64,000 nucleotides of DNA from Roseburia sp. AM59-24XD (GTDB lineage Bacteria; Bacillota; Clostridia; Lachnospirales; Lachnospiraceae). The position numbers and the translations under genes were made by a program. Where the stretch lies: assembly GCF_003478445.1 (NCBI RefSeq), contig NZ_QUET01000010.1, positions 1-64,000 on the forward strand, written 5' to 3'. The notes under the pieces were generated by a model that had not been told where the DNA came from, did not search any database, and worked only from the letters and a program-made list of their open reading frames with translations. This document shows, one piece after another, positions 25,116 through 34,155 of this stretch (positions are counted from its first letter, which is position 1; every line of letters begins with the position of its first letter).

Positions 25116-25353
25116 ACCGACCGAGTACCCGGAAAATGCCCTTGTTCCCTATCCCGTTATTTTGGCGGCGAGCAAAGGCGACCCGGACGCAATGAAGATT
25201 GTATTGCAGCATTTCAGCGGCTATATAGCAAGTCTTTCCATGCGGAAGCTCTATGATGAGCGAGGAAATGTTTATTTTGGAGTAGACGAAGAAATACGCG
25301 AAAGGCTGCAAGCAAAACTGATGAGGGCAATCCTCACATTTAGGGCTGAATAA
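25096..25353 (+). CDS. Tn916 orf8-like helix-turn-helix protein
   Basis: 85 residues. The segment YPVILAASKGDPDAMKIVLQ and then IASLSMRKLYDERGN fits the HTH_16 family of conjugative transposons. The start overlaps the sigma-like gene by 20 bases. The pair (sigma-like plus this protein) probably acts together to activate element genes. A distant paralogue is encoded at 15,951-16,220. Confidence 0.82.
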   Translation: MNGLNGKPTEYPENALVPYPVILAASKGDPDAMKIVLQHFSGYIASLSMRKLYDERGNVYFGVDEEIRERLQAKLMRAILTFRAE

Positions 25354-25771
25354 ACCAACGCGGTATTGGAACGCTTCTCCCTTTTCCGTTCCATATCGCA
25401 GAACAGCTCTCTGCTCTTTGACAAAGAAAGCGGCGCAATAGAACGGCGACGCAGTATAAGGCAAATCGGATACGTTCCTTTTGTGCCGAGCCATGCGGTG
25501 GGTACGCCATGACCTTTTTCTTAACCGAAAAGCGAGCGAGAAATACCACACCGTAAAGCAGGGATAGCACCCTGCGGGCGATAACGCACAGAATATATAA
25601 TGATACTTCCTTACAGCCATAGTCCGAGCGTTAGAAGCGTCGCAGGCAATGGGTAGGGCTTCGGCAGACCGCCGGAGGGGTGCAAGTCCCATGAGGTTAC
25701 GCTAATAGCCGTCCGATTAAAGCCTATGTTACACATTAACTTTTGACCCATTAAGAAAGGGGGACGACAAA
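25354..25771 (+). other. Non-coding region before xis, with hairpins
   Basis: 418 bases without a supported gene. Visible structures are GGAACG-N12-CGTTCC near 25,367-25,392, GCAGGG-ATAGCA-CCCTGC near 25,558-25,576, and a GC-rich part near 25,650-25,695 (CGGCAGACCGCCGGAGG, then TGCAAGTCCCATGAGG). It is probably an untranslated or regulatory segment of the excision module. No named RNA family is recognised. Confidence 0.4.
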
Positions 25772-25975
25772 TTGAACAATAACGACGTGCCGATTTGGGA
25801 AAAGTACACTCTTACCATAGAAGAAGCGGCAAAATATTTCCGTATCGGAGAAAGCAAGCTGCGGAAACTGGCAGAAGAAAATCCCGTCCCGGACTGGGTA
25901 ATGATGAACGGAAACCGTATTCAGATTAAGCGGAAGCAGTTTGAAAAAATGATTGATACGGTGGACGCAATCTGA
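25772..25975 (+). CDS. xis: Excisionase (Tn916 Xis-like)
   Basis: 67 residues, TTG start at 25,772 behind AAAGGGGG. Its sequence [20 protein letters not shown] and [14 protein letters not shown] part ([20 protein letters not shown]) match the Tn916 excisionase closely. Xis bends DNA at the element ends and favours excision by Int. It stands 79 bases before the integrase start. Confidence 0.93.
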   Translation: MNNNDVPIWEKYTLTIEEAAKYFRIGESKLRKLAEENPVPDWVMMNGNRIQIKRKQFEKMIDTVDAI

Positions 25976-26054
25976 TAGTGAAATCGAGCCTTGAATGTGG
26001 TACAATGTAGTCAAGCATATCAAGGCTCTTTCCATTATGGAAAGGAGCATAACG

Positions 26055-27248
26055 ATGTCGGAAAAAAGACGGGATAATAAAAATCGTATTCTCCGCACCG
26101 GAGAGAGCCAGAGAAAAGACGGGAGATATGCCTACAAATATATAGATACCTTTGGGAAACCGCAGTTTGTTTATTCTTGGAAGTTAGTGCCTACGGACAA
26201 ACCCCCGGCAGGAAAGCGCGACGATATAGCGTTGAGGGAAAAAGAGAAAGAAATCCAAAAAGACCTTGACGACGGTATCGACCATATCGGAAAGAAAATG
26301 ACTGTCTGCCAACTCTACGCAAAGCAGATACGCCACCGGGCAAATGTGCGGCATGGTACAAAGCAGGGGCGAAAACAGCTCATGCGGATTTTGCAGGAGG
26401 ATAAACTTGGAGCCTGCCGGATTGAAAATGTGAAGCTCTCCGACGCAAAGGAATGGGCGTTACGCATGAAAGAAAAAGGTTACGGCTTCAAAACTATCAA
26501 CAACCACAAGCGTTCCTTAAAGGCTGCCTTTTACACAGCCATACAGGACGATTGTATTCGTAAAAATCCGTTTGACTTCCAGTTGAACACAGTCCTTGAA
26601 GATGATACAGAACCAAAGGAACCTCTATCCCCTACGCAGGAAGCGGCTTTCTTGTCCTTTGTGCAGCATGATAAAGTCTATCAGAAATACTACGACGAGA
26701 TTATCATACTGTTAGGGACAGGGCTTCGCATTTCGGAACTCTGCGGATTGACGGAAGCTGACATTGACTTAGACAAACAGCTTATCCATGTAGACCACCA
26801 ACTTTTGAAGATTGCAGACGTGGGCTACTATGTGGAAACACCTAAGACGAAAAGCGGCAACCGGGTTATTCCTATGAGTGAAAAAGTGTTGGAAGCATTT
26901 CAGCGGGTGCTGAACAAACGGAAATATGCACAGCCTGTTATTTTGGAGGGCTACACAAAGTTTCTGTTCCTTAACCGGAACGGCTTGCCAAAAGTGGCGG
27001 TCAACTATGAAAGTATGTTCCGGGGGCTTGTAAGGAAATACAACAAAACGCAAAAGGTAGCATTGCCAAAGGTAATGACACCGCACACCTTACGCCACAC
27101 ATTCTGCACCACGTTAGCAAATGCAGGAATGAACCCAAAGGCATTACAGTACATCATGGGACATTCTAACATCAACATGACACTGAACTATTACGCGCAT
27201 ACGACTTCCGAAACGTCGATAACAGAAATGAAGCGGCTGATTGCATAA
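26055..27248 (+). CDS. int: Tyrosine integrase (Tn916 family)
   Basis: 397 residues from ATG 26,055 (AAAGGAG ahead); an earlier in-frame ATG lacks a ribosome site. The start SEKRRDNKNRILRTGESQRK is nearly that of Tn916 Int. Arm-binding N domain (1-70), SAM-like core-binding domain (about 80-170) and catalytic domain follow. Catalytic residues visible: Arg in TGLRISELCGLT, His-X-X-Arg in PHTLRHTFC, His in MGHSNINMTLNYYAH with the nucleophile Tyr. It integrates and excises the element, usually at AT-rich sites. Confidence 0.96.
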   Translation: MSEKRRDNKNRILRTGESQRKDGRYAYKYIDTFGKPQFVYSWKLVPTDKPPAGKRDDIALREKEKEIQKDLDDGIDHIGKKMTVCQLYAKQIRHRANVRHGTKQGRKQLMRILQEDKLGACRIENVKLSDAKEWALRMKEKGYGFKTINNHKRSLKAAFYTAIQDDCIRKNPFDFQLNTVLEDDTEPKEPLSPTQEAAFLSFVQHDKVYQKYYDEIIILLGTGLRISELCGLTEADIDLDKQLIHVDHQLLKIADVGYYVETPKTKSGNRVIPMSEKVLEAFQRVLNKRKYAQPVILEGYTKFLFLNRNGLPKVAVNYESMFRGLVRKYNKTQKVALPKVMTPHTLRHTFCTTLANAGMNPKALQYIMGHSNINMTLNYYAHTTSETSITEMKRLIA

Positions 27249-27440
27249 GTAGTAAACGGAGAATTTACTACTCCACATACTACTTTTGAACATCAAAACA
27301 TACGGGGATATAAGAAGATTTGAGAATATCTTCCATAACGAAAAATGCCGGAAAAGCCTGTAACAATAGGCTATACCGGCATATAAGAACTTTTGAAAAG
27401 ATAGTCAAAAATTACTTTGTGATTTCTTTTACATATTTAT
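27246..27440. other. Right end of the element with integrase arm-type sites
   Basis: Three copies of an AAGTAGTAAA-like motif occur: TAAGTAGTAAAC at 27,246, its inverse in AATTTACTACTC near 27,268, and TACTACTTTT near 27,280. These resemble the DR2 arm-type sites of Tn916, which lie close to its ends. The crossover site could not be fixed; AT-rich sequence at 27,385-27,440 is the likely junction with the chromosome. Confidence 0.5.
27345..27382 (+). terminator. Hairpin after the integrase gene
   Basis: ATGCCGG (27,345-27,351) pairs with CCGGCAT (27,376-27,382), and inner AGCCT with AGGCT. No strong T-run follows, so it may be a weak terminator or a structured end of the element. Confidence 0.5.
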
Positions 27441-27524
27441 AATTTTCGGAAAAGTCTGATATAAATTCTCAATGGGAAAAGGGACGAACTTTTGGTGAAA
27501 ATAACCGAAAACGGCGTGAAAATA

Positions 27525-27552
27525 TTGACTTTTGTCGTACGAATGATACAAT
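27525..27552 (+). promoter_or_regulatory. Probable promoter of the rnf operon
   Basis: TTGACT (27,525-27,530), 16-base spacer, TACAAT (27,547-27,552), some 120 bases before rnfC. It lies on the chromosomal side of the integrated element, so the operon may keep its own promoter after the insertion. Confidence 0.6.
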
Positions 27553-27675
27553 AAAAGGTGAATTGTTGTGGCTGAATCACGTCCCAAAAGAATAGATTGT
27601 AATAGGCATATGTGAGGGAAATGAGAAATGATCTCAACAGACACGGCAAAATAAAACAAAGAAAGGGGAACCGGA

Positions 27676-28997
27676 ATGAGTAACGCAACATTTCGTGGGG
27701 GTGTTCATCCCTACGAGGGAAAAGAGCTGTCTAAGGATTTACCGATCAAGCAGGTAAATCTGCCGGGAGAGTATGTATTTTCCATGGCTCAGCATATTGG
27801 TGCGCCTGCGACTCCAATCGTGGAAAAGGGCGACAAGGTGCTGGTAGGACAAAAGATTGGCGAAGCCAGTGGCTTTATTTCTGCAAATATCTGCAGTTCG
27901 GTTTCTGGAACCGTCAAAGCAGTAGAACCGAGGATGCTTCTTAATGGTTCCAAAGCAACTTGTGTAGTAATTGAGAATGATGAGGAGTACACAGGCATCG
28001 AGGGGCTTGGAGAGGATCGTGATTACACGAAGCTGTCCAAGGATGAGATCCGCGATATCGTCAAGGAGGCGGGTATCGTTGGTATGGGAGGAGCAGGCTT
28101 CCCGACACATGTAAAGCTTGCCCCGAAGGAGCCGGATAAGATTGATTACATCCTTGTAAACGGCGCAGAGTGTGAGCCGTATCTGACATCTGATTATCGT
28201 CAGATGATGGAATACACCGATCAGATCGTTGAAGGTCTGAAGGTAATGCTTACGCTTTTCGACAATGCGAAGGGTGTGATCTGTATTGAGGACAACAAGC
28301 CGGATGCGATCGCAAAGATGCGGGAGGCTGTTCAGAATGAGGAACGCATAGAGGTGCTTCCCCTTAAGACAAAGTATCCTCAGGGTGGTGAGCGTACCCT
28401 GATCTATGCGGCAACCGGACGTAAGATCTATTCTGCAAAGCTGCCGGCAGATGCAGGCTGTATCGTGGATAATGTATCTACGGTTATTGCGATCTACCGT
28501 GCTGTCTGCAAGCAGACACCTCTGATCCGGGGCGTCTGACATTAACCGGAGATGCATTTAATACACCGGTCAATGTAGAGGTTCGTCTCGGCTGTAGTCA
28601 TGCCGATCTGGTACCGGAAGGAGATGGCTTTAAGACAGAGCCGGTCAAGATTATTTCCGGTGGTCCGATGATGGGCTTTGCATTCTTTGATCTGAATGTA
28701 CCGGTGACGAAGACTTCCTCCTCGATCCTTGCACTGACAAAGGATGAGGTGGCAGAGTATGAGCCGACACCGTGTATCCGCTGCGGACGCTGCGTGGAAG
28801 CATGTCCCGGCAATCTGATGCCGCAGAAGATGGCACAGGCGGCTATGCACAATGATTACGATGCATTTGTGAAATTAAACGGTATGGAATGCTATGAGTG
28901 CGGAAGCTGTACATTTGTATGTCCGGCAAGACGCCCTCTGACCCAGACCTTTAAGCAGGCACGCCAGTATGTGGCAGCCCAGAGAAGAAAGAAATAG
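27676..28997 (+). CDS. rnfC: Rnf complex subunit C (apparent single-base frameshift)
   Basis: The first frame (287 residues) holds the barrel-sandwich start (FRGGVHPYEGKELSKDLPIK) and the NADH/FMN-binding region (VGMGGAGFPTHVKL, VNGAECEPYLTSD). It meets a stop at 28,539. The rest, with two 4Fe-4S motifs (CIRCGRCVEACPGNL and CYECGSCTFVCPARR), continues in another frame to 28,997. One extra G in the GGGG at 28,529-28,532 joins both parts as IRGRLTLTGDAF. RnfC is the peripheral subunit that passes electrons to NAD. The ribosome site AAAGGGG precedes the ATG. Confidence 0.9.
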
Positions 28998-29010
28998 GAG
29001 GTGTAGAATC

Positions 29011-30003
29011 GTGAGTAATCTATTGAATATTTCATCATCACCACACGTTCGAAGCAAGACCTCTACAAAATCGATCATGTACGATGTGCTTCTTGCTCTG
29101 GCACCGGCGGCTCTGTTCGGAATTTACAATTTCGGTATCCGCGCACTGGTATTGATTGTGGTATGTATGGCGTCATGTGTACTGTCTGAGTACATATGGC
29201 AGAAGGCAATGGGACTTCCGCTGACCGTCAGCGATGGAAGTGCCGCTCTGACAGGACTTTTTCTTGGACTGAACTTAAGCTCCAAGTTTCCGATCTGGAT
29301 GGCGATCATCGGCAGTGTTTTTGCAATCATCATTGTAAAACAGCTTTTCGGTGGTCTTGGACAGAACTTCATGAACCCCGCACTCGGTGCAAGATGTTTC
29401 CTGATGATCTCCTTTGCGGGTCAGATGACATCCTTTGCATATGACAAGGCAGTAGGATTGAAATATCTGTCCGACAAACAGCTTGATGCGATCAGTGGAG
29501 CAACGCCGCTGGCAATGATCAAGGATGGCTCCATGAATCTTGACTGGGCACAGGTGCTGAAGATGTTTCTCGGAACAACCGGCGGAACGATCGGTGAAAC
29601 CTCAGCACTTTGTCTGTTGATCGGTGCAGCTTATCTGTTGATCCGCAAGGTCATCAGCTGGCGTATTCCGGTATGCTATCTGGCAACCTTCGCTGTATTT
29701 TATCTGATCTTCGGCGGACACGGTTTCAATATAATGTACCTTGCTGCTGAGCTTTGCGGCGGCGGACTTTTACTCGGTGCCTTCTTCATGGCCACTGATT
29801 ACGTAACAAGCCCGATCACCCCGAAGGGACAGATCGTGTTTGGTATCCTGTTAGGTATTCTGACCGGTATCTTCCGTGTGTACGGTGCATCTGCAGAGGG
29901 CGTATCCTATGCGATCATCATCAGCAACCTTATGGTACCGTTGATCGAAAAGGTGACAATTCCTGTTCCATTTGGAAAGGAGGGCATCAAGGATGGCAAA
30001 TAA
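29011..30003 (+). CDS. rnfD: Rnf complex subunit D
   Basis: 330 residues, GTG at 29,011 behind AGGAGGTG. Many membrane helices. SGATPLAMIKDG, near residue 165, is the motif in which Thr carries covalent FMN. RnfD with RnfA and RnfE forms the membrane part of the ion-translocating ferredoxin:NAD oxidoreductase. The start is 13 bases after the rnfC stop. Confidence 0.94.
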   Translation: MSNLLNISSSPHVRSKTSTKSIMYDVLLALAPAALFGIYNFGIRALVLIVVCMASCVLSEYIWQKAMGLPLTVSDGSAALTGLFLGLNLSSKFPIWMAIIGSVFAIIIVKQLFGGLGQNFMNPALGARCFLMISFAGQMTSFAYDKAVGLKYLSDKQLDAISGATPLAMIKDGSMNLDWAQVLKMFLGTTGGTIGETSALCLLIGAAYLLIRKVISWRIPVCYLATFAVFYLIFGGHGFNIMYLAAELCGGGLLLGAFFMATDYVTSPITPKGQIVFGILLGILTGIFRVYGASAEGVSYAIIISNLMVPLIEKVTIPVPFGKEGIKDGK

Positions 30004-30655
30004 AGACGAGAAAAAATCAGGCAATACACTGGTGCATGATACCATTGCGCTTACCGTGATCACACTGATCGCCGGTATCCTGTTGGGCGGTGTGTATACC
30101 ATTACAAAGAAGCCGATCGAGCAACAGAATGAAAAGATAAAGGCAGAGGCATATGCCGCTGTTTATGAGAATGCAGAATTTGTCGATGACAAGACGGTTG
30201 ATGACGCACTTGTCAAGTACAATGAGAAGCTTGCTGCCGGTGAGATCAAGGCAGATGCCATGGGTGAGACCCTCAGCGATGTAGAGATCTCTGAGGTCAT
30301 GAAGGCACAGGTGGACGGCGCAGATGCCGGCTATGTAGTGACCTGCTCAGCCAAAGGCTATGGCGGAAGTGTGGTGCTGGCACTTGGTGTTGATAAGGAT
30401 GGCAATATTTTAGGTATCCGTGTAACCGACTGCTCCAACGAGACACCCGGTCTTGGACAGAACAGTGCGACCTCATGGAATGAGCAGTATGTCGGCATGG
30501 CAAAGGGTGACTCCGGACTTTCCGTTGTGAAGGATGGTTCCGGTGATGCAAAGAGCGGCACGGTCAATGCGATCAGCGGAGCGACCATTACAAGCCGTGC
30601 GGTAACAAGAGCCGTCAATGGTGCGTTGGATTTCATTGCATCATTATCAGAATAG
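29993..30655 (+). CDS. rnfG: Rnf complex subunit G
   Basis: 220 residues from ATG 29,993, overlapping the rnfD end; GGAGGG stands ahead. One N-terminal membrane helix (about 18-37, VITLIAGILLGGVYTITK), then a domain on the outer side of the membrane. Near the C terminus NAISGATITSRAVTRAV holds the SGAT motif for covalent FMN on Thr. It takes part in electron flow through the Rnf complex. Confidence 0.94.
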   Translation: MANKDEKKSGNTLVHDTIALTVITLIAGILLGGVYTITKKPIEQQNEKIKAEAYAAVYENAEFVDDKTVDDALVKYNEKLAAGEIKADAMGETLSDVEISEVMKAQVDGADAGYVVTCSAKGYGGSVVLALGVDKDGNILGIRVTDCSNETPGLGQNSATSWNEQYVGMAKGDSGLSVVKDGSGDAKSGTVNAISGATITSRAVTRAVNGALDFIASLSE

Positions 30656-30667
30656 GAGGAATGGATT

Positions 30668-31498
30668 ATGAATTCTTGTACAGAACGTTTGAAAAACGGC
30701 ATTATCACAGAGAATCCTACCTTCGTGATGATGCTTGGCATGTGTCCGACGCTGGCTGTTACTTCATCAGCCATCAACGGTCTGGGCATGGGTCTGACGA
30801 CAACGGCAGTTTTGATCCTGTCGAATGTATTCATCTCTCTGCTTCGTAAGGTGATTCCGGATAAGGTGAGAATCCCTGCATTTATCGTAATCGTTGCAAC
30901 GTTCGTAACGTTGATCCAGTTACTTTTGCAGGCGTATCTTCCATCACTGAACAAAGCATTGGGTGTATATATCCCACTTATCGTAGTAAACTGCATTATC
31001 CTCGGAAGAGCCGAGGCATATGCATCAAAGAATCCGGTACTTTCATCTGCATTTGATGGACTCGGTATGGGTCTTGGATTTACGTTTGGTCTGACCTGTA
31101 TCGGTATCTGCCGTGAGATCCTGGGTGCTGGTGCAATCTTTGGACATCAGTTCATTCCGGATGATTATCATATTACATTTTTTGTACTGGCACCGGGAGC
31201 ATTCCTTGTTCTGTCTTTCCTGACAGCAATCCAGAATAAGCTCAAGATGCCTTCTGCGACAAATGTAGAGAAGGCAGATGACGAGATTGCCTGCGGTGGA
31301 AATTGTGCATCCTGCGTCGGTAACTGCAGTGTTGCCAACAAGGGACTTGTAGAGGCAGAGAGAGCTGCTCAGAAGGCAGCCGCAGCCAAGGCAAAAGCAG
31401 AAGCCGCAGCGAAGGCGAAGGCAGCAAAGGAAGCAAAGGCTAAAGCCGAGGCTGAGACCAAGGCGAAGGAAGCCGCTTCTGACAGGAAGGAGGATTGA
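30668..31498 (+). CDS. rnfE: Rnf complex subunit E with unusual C-terminal extension
   Basis: 276 residues; AGGAGG precedes the ATG at 30,668. Residues 1 to about 195 are the membrane protein (LKNGIITENPTFVMMLGMCP, six helices). After it comes CGGNCASCVGNC near residue 212 and a long Ala/Lys/Glu-rich tail (repeats of AKAKAEAA type) up to the end. The usual family length is about 200-230, so the tail is extra. The Cys cluster might hold a metal site, and the tail could be a helical linker. The stop overlaps the rnfA start. Confidence 0.93.
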   Translation: MNSCTERLKNGIITENPTFVMMLGMCPTLAVTSSAINGLGMGLTTTAVLILSNVFISLLRKVIPDKVRIPAFIVIVATFVTLIQLLLQAYLPSLNKALGVYIPLIVVNCIILGRAEAYASKNPVLSSAFDGLGMGLGFTFGLTCIGICREILGAGAIFGHQFIPDDYHITFFVLAPGAFLVLSFLTAIQNKLKMPSATNVEKADDEIACGGNCASCVGNCSVANKGLVEAERAAQKAAAAKAKAEAAAKAKAAKEAKAKAEAETKAKEAASDRKED

Positions 31499-32097
31499 TG
31501 GCAGTGGGCGAATTATTTGTGATCATTATATCATCAATGCTGGTCAGCAACGTCGTATTGAGCCAGTTCCTTGGTATCTGTCCATTCCTTGGTGTATCGA
31601 AAAAGGTTGAGACAGCCGTTGGTATGGGAGCTGCCGTTACATTCGTTATTACGATTGCTTCAGCAATAACATATCCGATTTATTATTTTATTCTGGAACC
31701 AACCGGTCTTGCTTATCTGGAGACCATTGCATTTATCCTGATCATTGCTGCACTTGTGCAGTTTATCGAGATGGTTCTTAAGAAATTCATGCCGGCACTG
31801 CATGCATCCCTTGGTGTGTATCTTCCACTGATCACGACCAACTGTGCAGTTCTTGGTGTGGCACTGAACAATGTAACTGATTATGCCGGAGAGAGCTTTG
31901 GTATGGGATTCCTTTACAGTGTCGTAAGAGGTCTGTTTACCGCACTTGGTTTTCTTGTGGCTATTACGATCATGGCAAGTATCCGCGAGCGCAGCGAGTA
32001 CAACGATGTGCCGAAGTCATTTCAGGGTACACCGATCGTACTTGTAACAGCAAGTCTGATGGCAATCGCATTCTGCGGCTTTGCCGGTCTGGTATAG
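31498..32097 (+). CDS. rnfA: Rnf complex subunit A
   Basis: 199 residues from ATG 31,498, overlapping the rnfE stop (ATGA-type) behind GGAGG. Six hydrophobic helices; SNVVLSQFLGICPFLGVSKK near the start and the repeat LGVYLPLITTNCAVLG are the Cys-containing family signatures. RnfA pairs with RnfE around a membrane Fe-S cluster in ion translocation. Confidence 0.95.
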   Translation: MAVGELFVIIISSMLVSNVVLSQFLGICPFLGVSKKVETAVGMGAAVTFVITIASAITYPIYYFILEPTGLAYLETIAFILIIAALVQFIEMVLKKFMPALHASLGVYLPLITTNCAVLGVALNNVTDYAGESFGMGFLYSVVRGLFTALGFLVAITIMASIRERSEYNDVPKSFQGTPIVLVTASLMAIAFCGFAGLV

Positions 32098-32112
32098 AAG
32101 GGAGGAGACAAA

Positions 32113-32907
32113 ATGGTAGCTGGTATTTTACATGCGGCAATTTTAATTGGCGTTATCGGTATTCTGATTGGTCTTCTTCTGGGATTTGCAGCGATCAAGC
32201 TCGCCGTGCCTGTCGATGAGAAAGAGATCGAGGTTCGTGAGTTCCTTCCGGGCAACAACTGTGGTGGTTGTGGTTATGCAGGCTGTGATGCGCTTGCCAA
32301 AGCAATCGCGGCCGGAGAAGCACCGGTTAATGCATGCCCGGTCGGAGGCGCAGCAGTCGCCGGGAAGATCGGAGCGGTCATGGGCGTGGATGCCGGAGAG
32401 GCAGTCAGGATGGTTGCCTTTGTGAAATGTAACGGAACCTGCGATAAGGCGGGGCTTAAGGCAAATTATTACGGTATCTCAGACTGTAAGAGAGCAGCAG
32501 CGATACCGGGACGCGGCGACAAGGCATGCTCTTTTGGATGCATGGGTTTTGGCTCCTGTGTGGCAGCCTGTCAGTTTGATGCGATCCATGTGGTTGACGG
32601 CGTGGCAGTTGTTGACAAGGAGAAGTGTGTGGCATGCGGTAAGTGTGCGGAGGAATGTCCAAATCACCTGATTGAGATGGTTCCATACGATGCCTCTTAT
32701 GGAGTGGCATGTTCTAATCAGGATAAGGGACCAAAGGTTATGGCAGTCTGCGACACCGGATGTATCGGCTGTGGTCTTTGCGTAAGACAGTGCGAGTCCG
32801 GAGCTGTGACGGTTGAGAATAATGTGGCTCATATCGATCAGAACAAGTGTACGGGCTGTGGCAAGTGTGCGGAGAAGTGTCCGAAGAAGATCATTCTGGC
32901 ACACTAA
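32113..32907 (+). CDS. rnfB: Rnf complex subunit B (ferredoxin-oxidising Fe-S protein)
   Basis: 264 residues. N-terminal membrane helix (about 5-28), then NNCGGCGYAGCDALAKAI (4Fe-4S), followed by four Cys-rich ferredoxin-type motifs: CSFGCMGFGSCVAACQ, CVACGKCAEECPNH, CIGCGLCVRQCESG and CTGCGKCAEKCPKK. RnfB accepts electrons from reduced ferredoxin. It is the last gene of the operon; a strong terminator follows. Confidence 0.95.
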   Translation: MVAGILHAAILIGVIGILIGLLLGFAAIKLAVPVDEKEIEVREFLPGNNCGGCGYAGCDALAKAIAAGEAPVNACPVGGAAVAGKIGAVMGVDAGEAVRMVAFVKCNGTCDKAGLKANYYGISDCKRAAAIPGRGDKACSFGCMGFGSCVAACQFDAIHVVDGVAVVDKEKCVACGKCAEECPNHLIEMVPYDASYGVACSNQDKGPKVMAVCDTGCIGCGLCVRQCESGAVTVENNVAHIDQNKCTGCGKCAEKCPKKIILAH

Positions 32908-32951
32908 CAAATGAAAGAGATTCCGCTTGACGGCGGATCATAAACGCATAG

Positions 32952-32994
32952 AAAGCTGTGATATTTCCATTTTGGTGAATATCACAGCTTTTTT
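32952..32994 (+). terminator. Terminator of the rnf operon
   Basis: AAAGCTGTGATATT pairs with AATATCACAGCTTT across an 11-13 base loop, followed by a T-run. It lies 45 bases after the rnfB stop. Confidence 0.92.
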
Positions 32995-33037
32995 GTAGTA
33001 TGGGAGAATCTTTTTATTTCCGATCGGAGTAAAAGGA

Positions 33038-33066
33038 TTGTAAAACATGCCGAGATTATGTATAAT
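33038..33066 (+). promoter_or_regulatory. Probable promoter of the aldolase gene
   Basis: TTGTAA (33,038-33,043), 17-base spacer, TATAAT (33,061-33,066). It ends about 40 bases before the ATG and has a perfect -10 box. Confidence 0.65.
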
Positions 33067-33107
33067 ATACGATGGAAATAAAGTTTTAGAAACGGAGGAA
33101 AGACATT

Positions 33108-34081
33108 ATGGCACAAAAAGGAGATTTATTATCTTTTCGTCCGGACATCAAGGTCCTGGATGCAACAATTCGAGATGGTGGACTGGTTAATGATTTTTAT
33201 TTTACCGATGAGTTTATTAAAGCTCTGTATAAGACCAACGTAAAGGCTGGCGTAGATTATATGGAGTTCGGATATAGAGCAGACAAAGAAATGTTTGATG
33301 TGGACAAATTTGGCAAGTGGAAATTTTGCAACGATGAGGATATCCGCGCGATCGTAGGAGATAATGATACTGATCTGAAGATCTCCATCATGCAGACGTC
33401 GGAAGGTGTAATTACAAGGAGGACATCCATCCGAGAGATGAGAGTCCGGTTGATCTGGTGCGTGTCGCTACATATGTGAACACGATGCCGGCAGCACTCG
33501 ATATGATCGAGGATGCATACAATAAGGGTTATGAGACGACATGTAATATCATGGCGATCTCCAATGCGAAGGAGTCCGATATCATGTCTGCGCTCGAGAT
33601 GCTCGGCAACAGTCCGGTAGATGGAATCTACATCGTAGACAGCTACGGTTCTTTATTCCCGGAGCAGATCCGTAATATCAGTGAGCAGTACCTTGAGATC
33701 GGTGAGAAGTATGGCAAGTACATCGGAATGCATGCACACAATAACCAGCAGCTTGCATTTGCCAATACGATCGAGGCGTTGACCAATGGCGTATCCTTCC
33801 TGGATGCAACGATGAAGGGCATGGGACGTGGCGCAGGAAACTGTGCGATGGAGCTTCTGCTTGGATTCCTCAAGAATCCAAAGTACCAGTTATTCCCGGT
33901 ACTGCAGTTTGTTGAGAAGTATATGGTTCCTCTCGAGGAACAGGGAGCTGTCTGGGGGTACGACATTCCGTACCTCATCACAGGTCATCTGAATCAGCAT
34001 CCGCGGACAGCGATTGCAGCAACGAAGGAACAGAGAAAAGATTACTCAAGCTTTTTCATGGAAGTTGTTGATAAGGATTGA
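33108..34081 (+). CDS. DRE-TIM family aldolase/lyase-like protein (apparent frameshift)
   Basis: About 324 residues once joined. The first frame has the catalytic start VLDATIRDGGLVNDF and GVDYMEFGYRA; it goes out of frame after SIM (33,390) and stops at 33,479. The second frame resumes with YKEDIHPRDESPVDLV and holds HAHNNQQLAFANTIEAL (metal-binding His pair) to 34,081. One extra G after the ATG at 33,390-33,392 restores MADVGRCNYKED. The family includes HMG-CoA lyase and 4-hydroxy-2-oxovalerate aldolase; the exact substrate is not evident. Confidence 0.82.
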
Positions 34082-34091
34082 TGATGCTTTT

Positions 34092-34133
34092 GCCCGCAAA
34101 ACCGGAGAGTGCTTCGGGGAGCGGGCTTATTTT
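34092..34133 (+). terminator. Terminator after the aldolase gene
   Basis: GCCCGC pairs with GCGGGC, and inside it CCGGAG pairs with CTTCGG, followed by TTATTTT. It lies between the aldolase stop and the ribosome site of the next gene. Confidence 0.7.
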
Positions 34134-34155
34134 GAACAAGAGGTGGTGAAACGAA

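Larger units (their letters stand above)
1..27440. mobile_element. Tn916/Tn1549-type integrative conjugative element (right part)
   Basis: Seen: a continuous block of conjugation genes (VirD4, VirB6-like, PrgI, VirB4, CHAP hydrolase, topoisomerase III), a MOB-P relaxase with MobC, ArdA/ArdC antirestriction, and a terminal excisionase plus tyrosine integrase. The gene order matches the Tn1549 backbone as I know it, and the integrase resembles Tn916 Int from its first residues. The left end is before base 1. The right end must lie between the integrase stop (27,248) and the rnf promoter (27,525); 27,440 is an estimate. The conjugation genes are GC-rich, the cargo at 18.9 to 24.2 kb is AT-rich, and the flanking chromosome is intermediate. 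Confidence 0.93.

Noticed and set aside
27739..28557. 272-codon minus-strand frame opposite rnfC
   Set aside because: Opposite a well-recognised gene, with composition typical of a reverse-frame shadow and no ribosome site.
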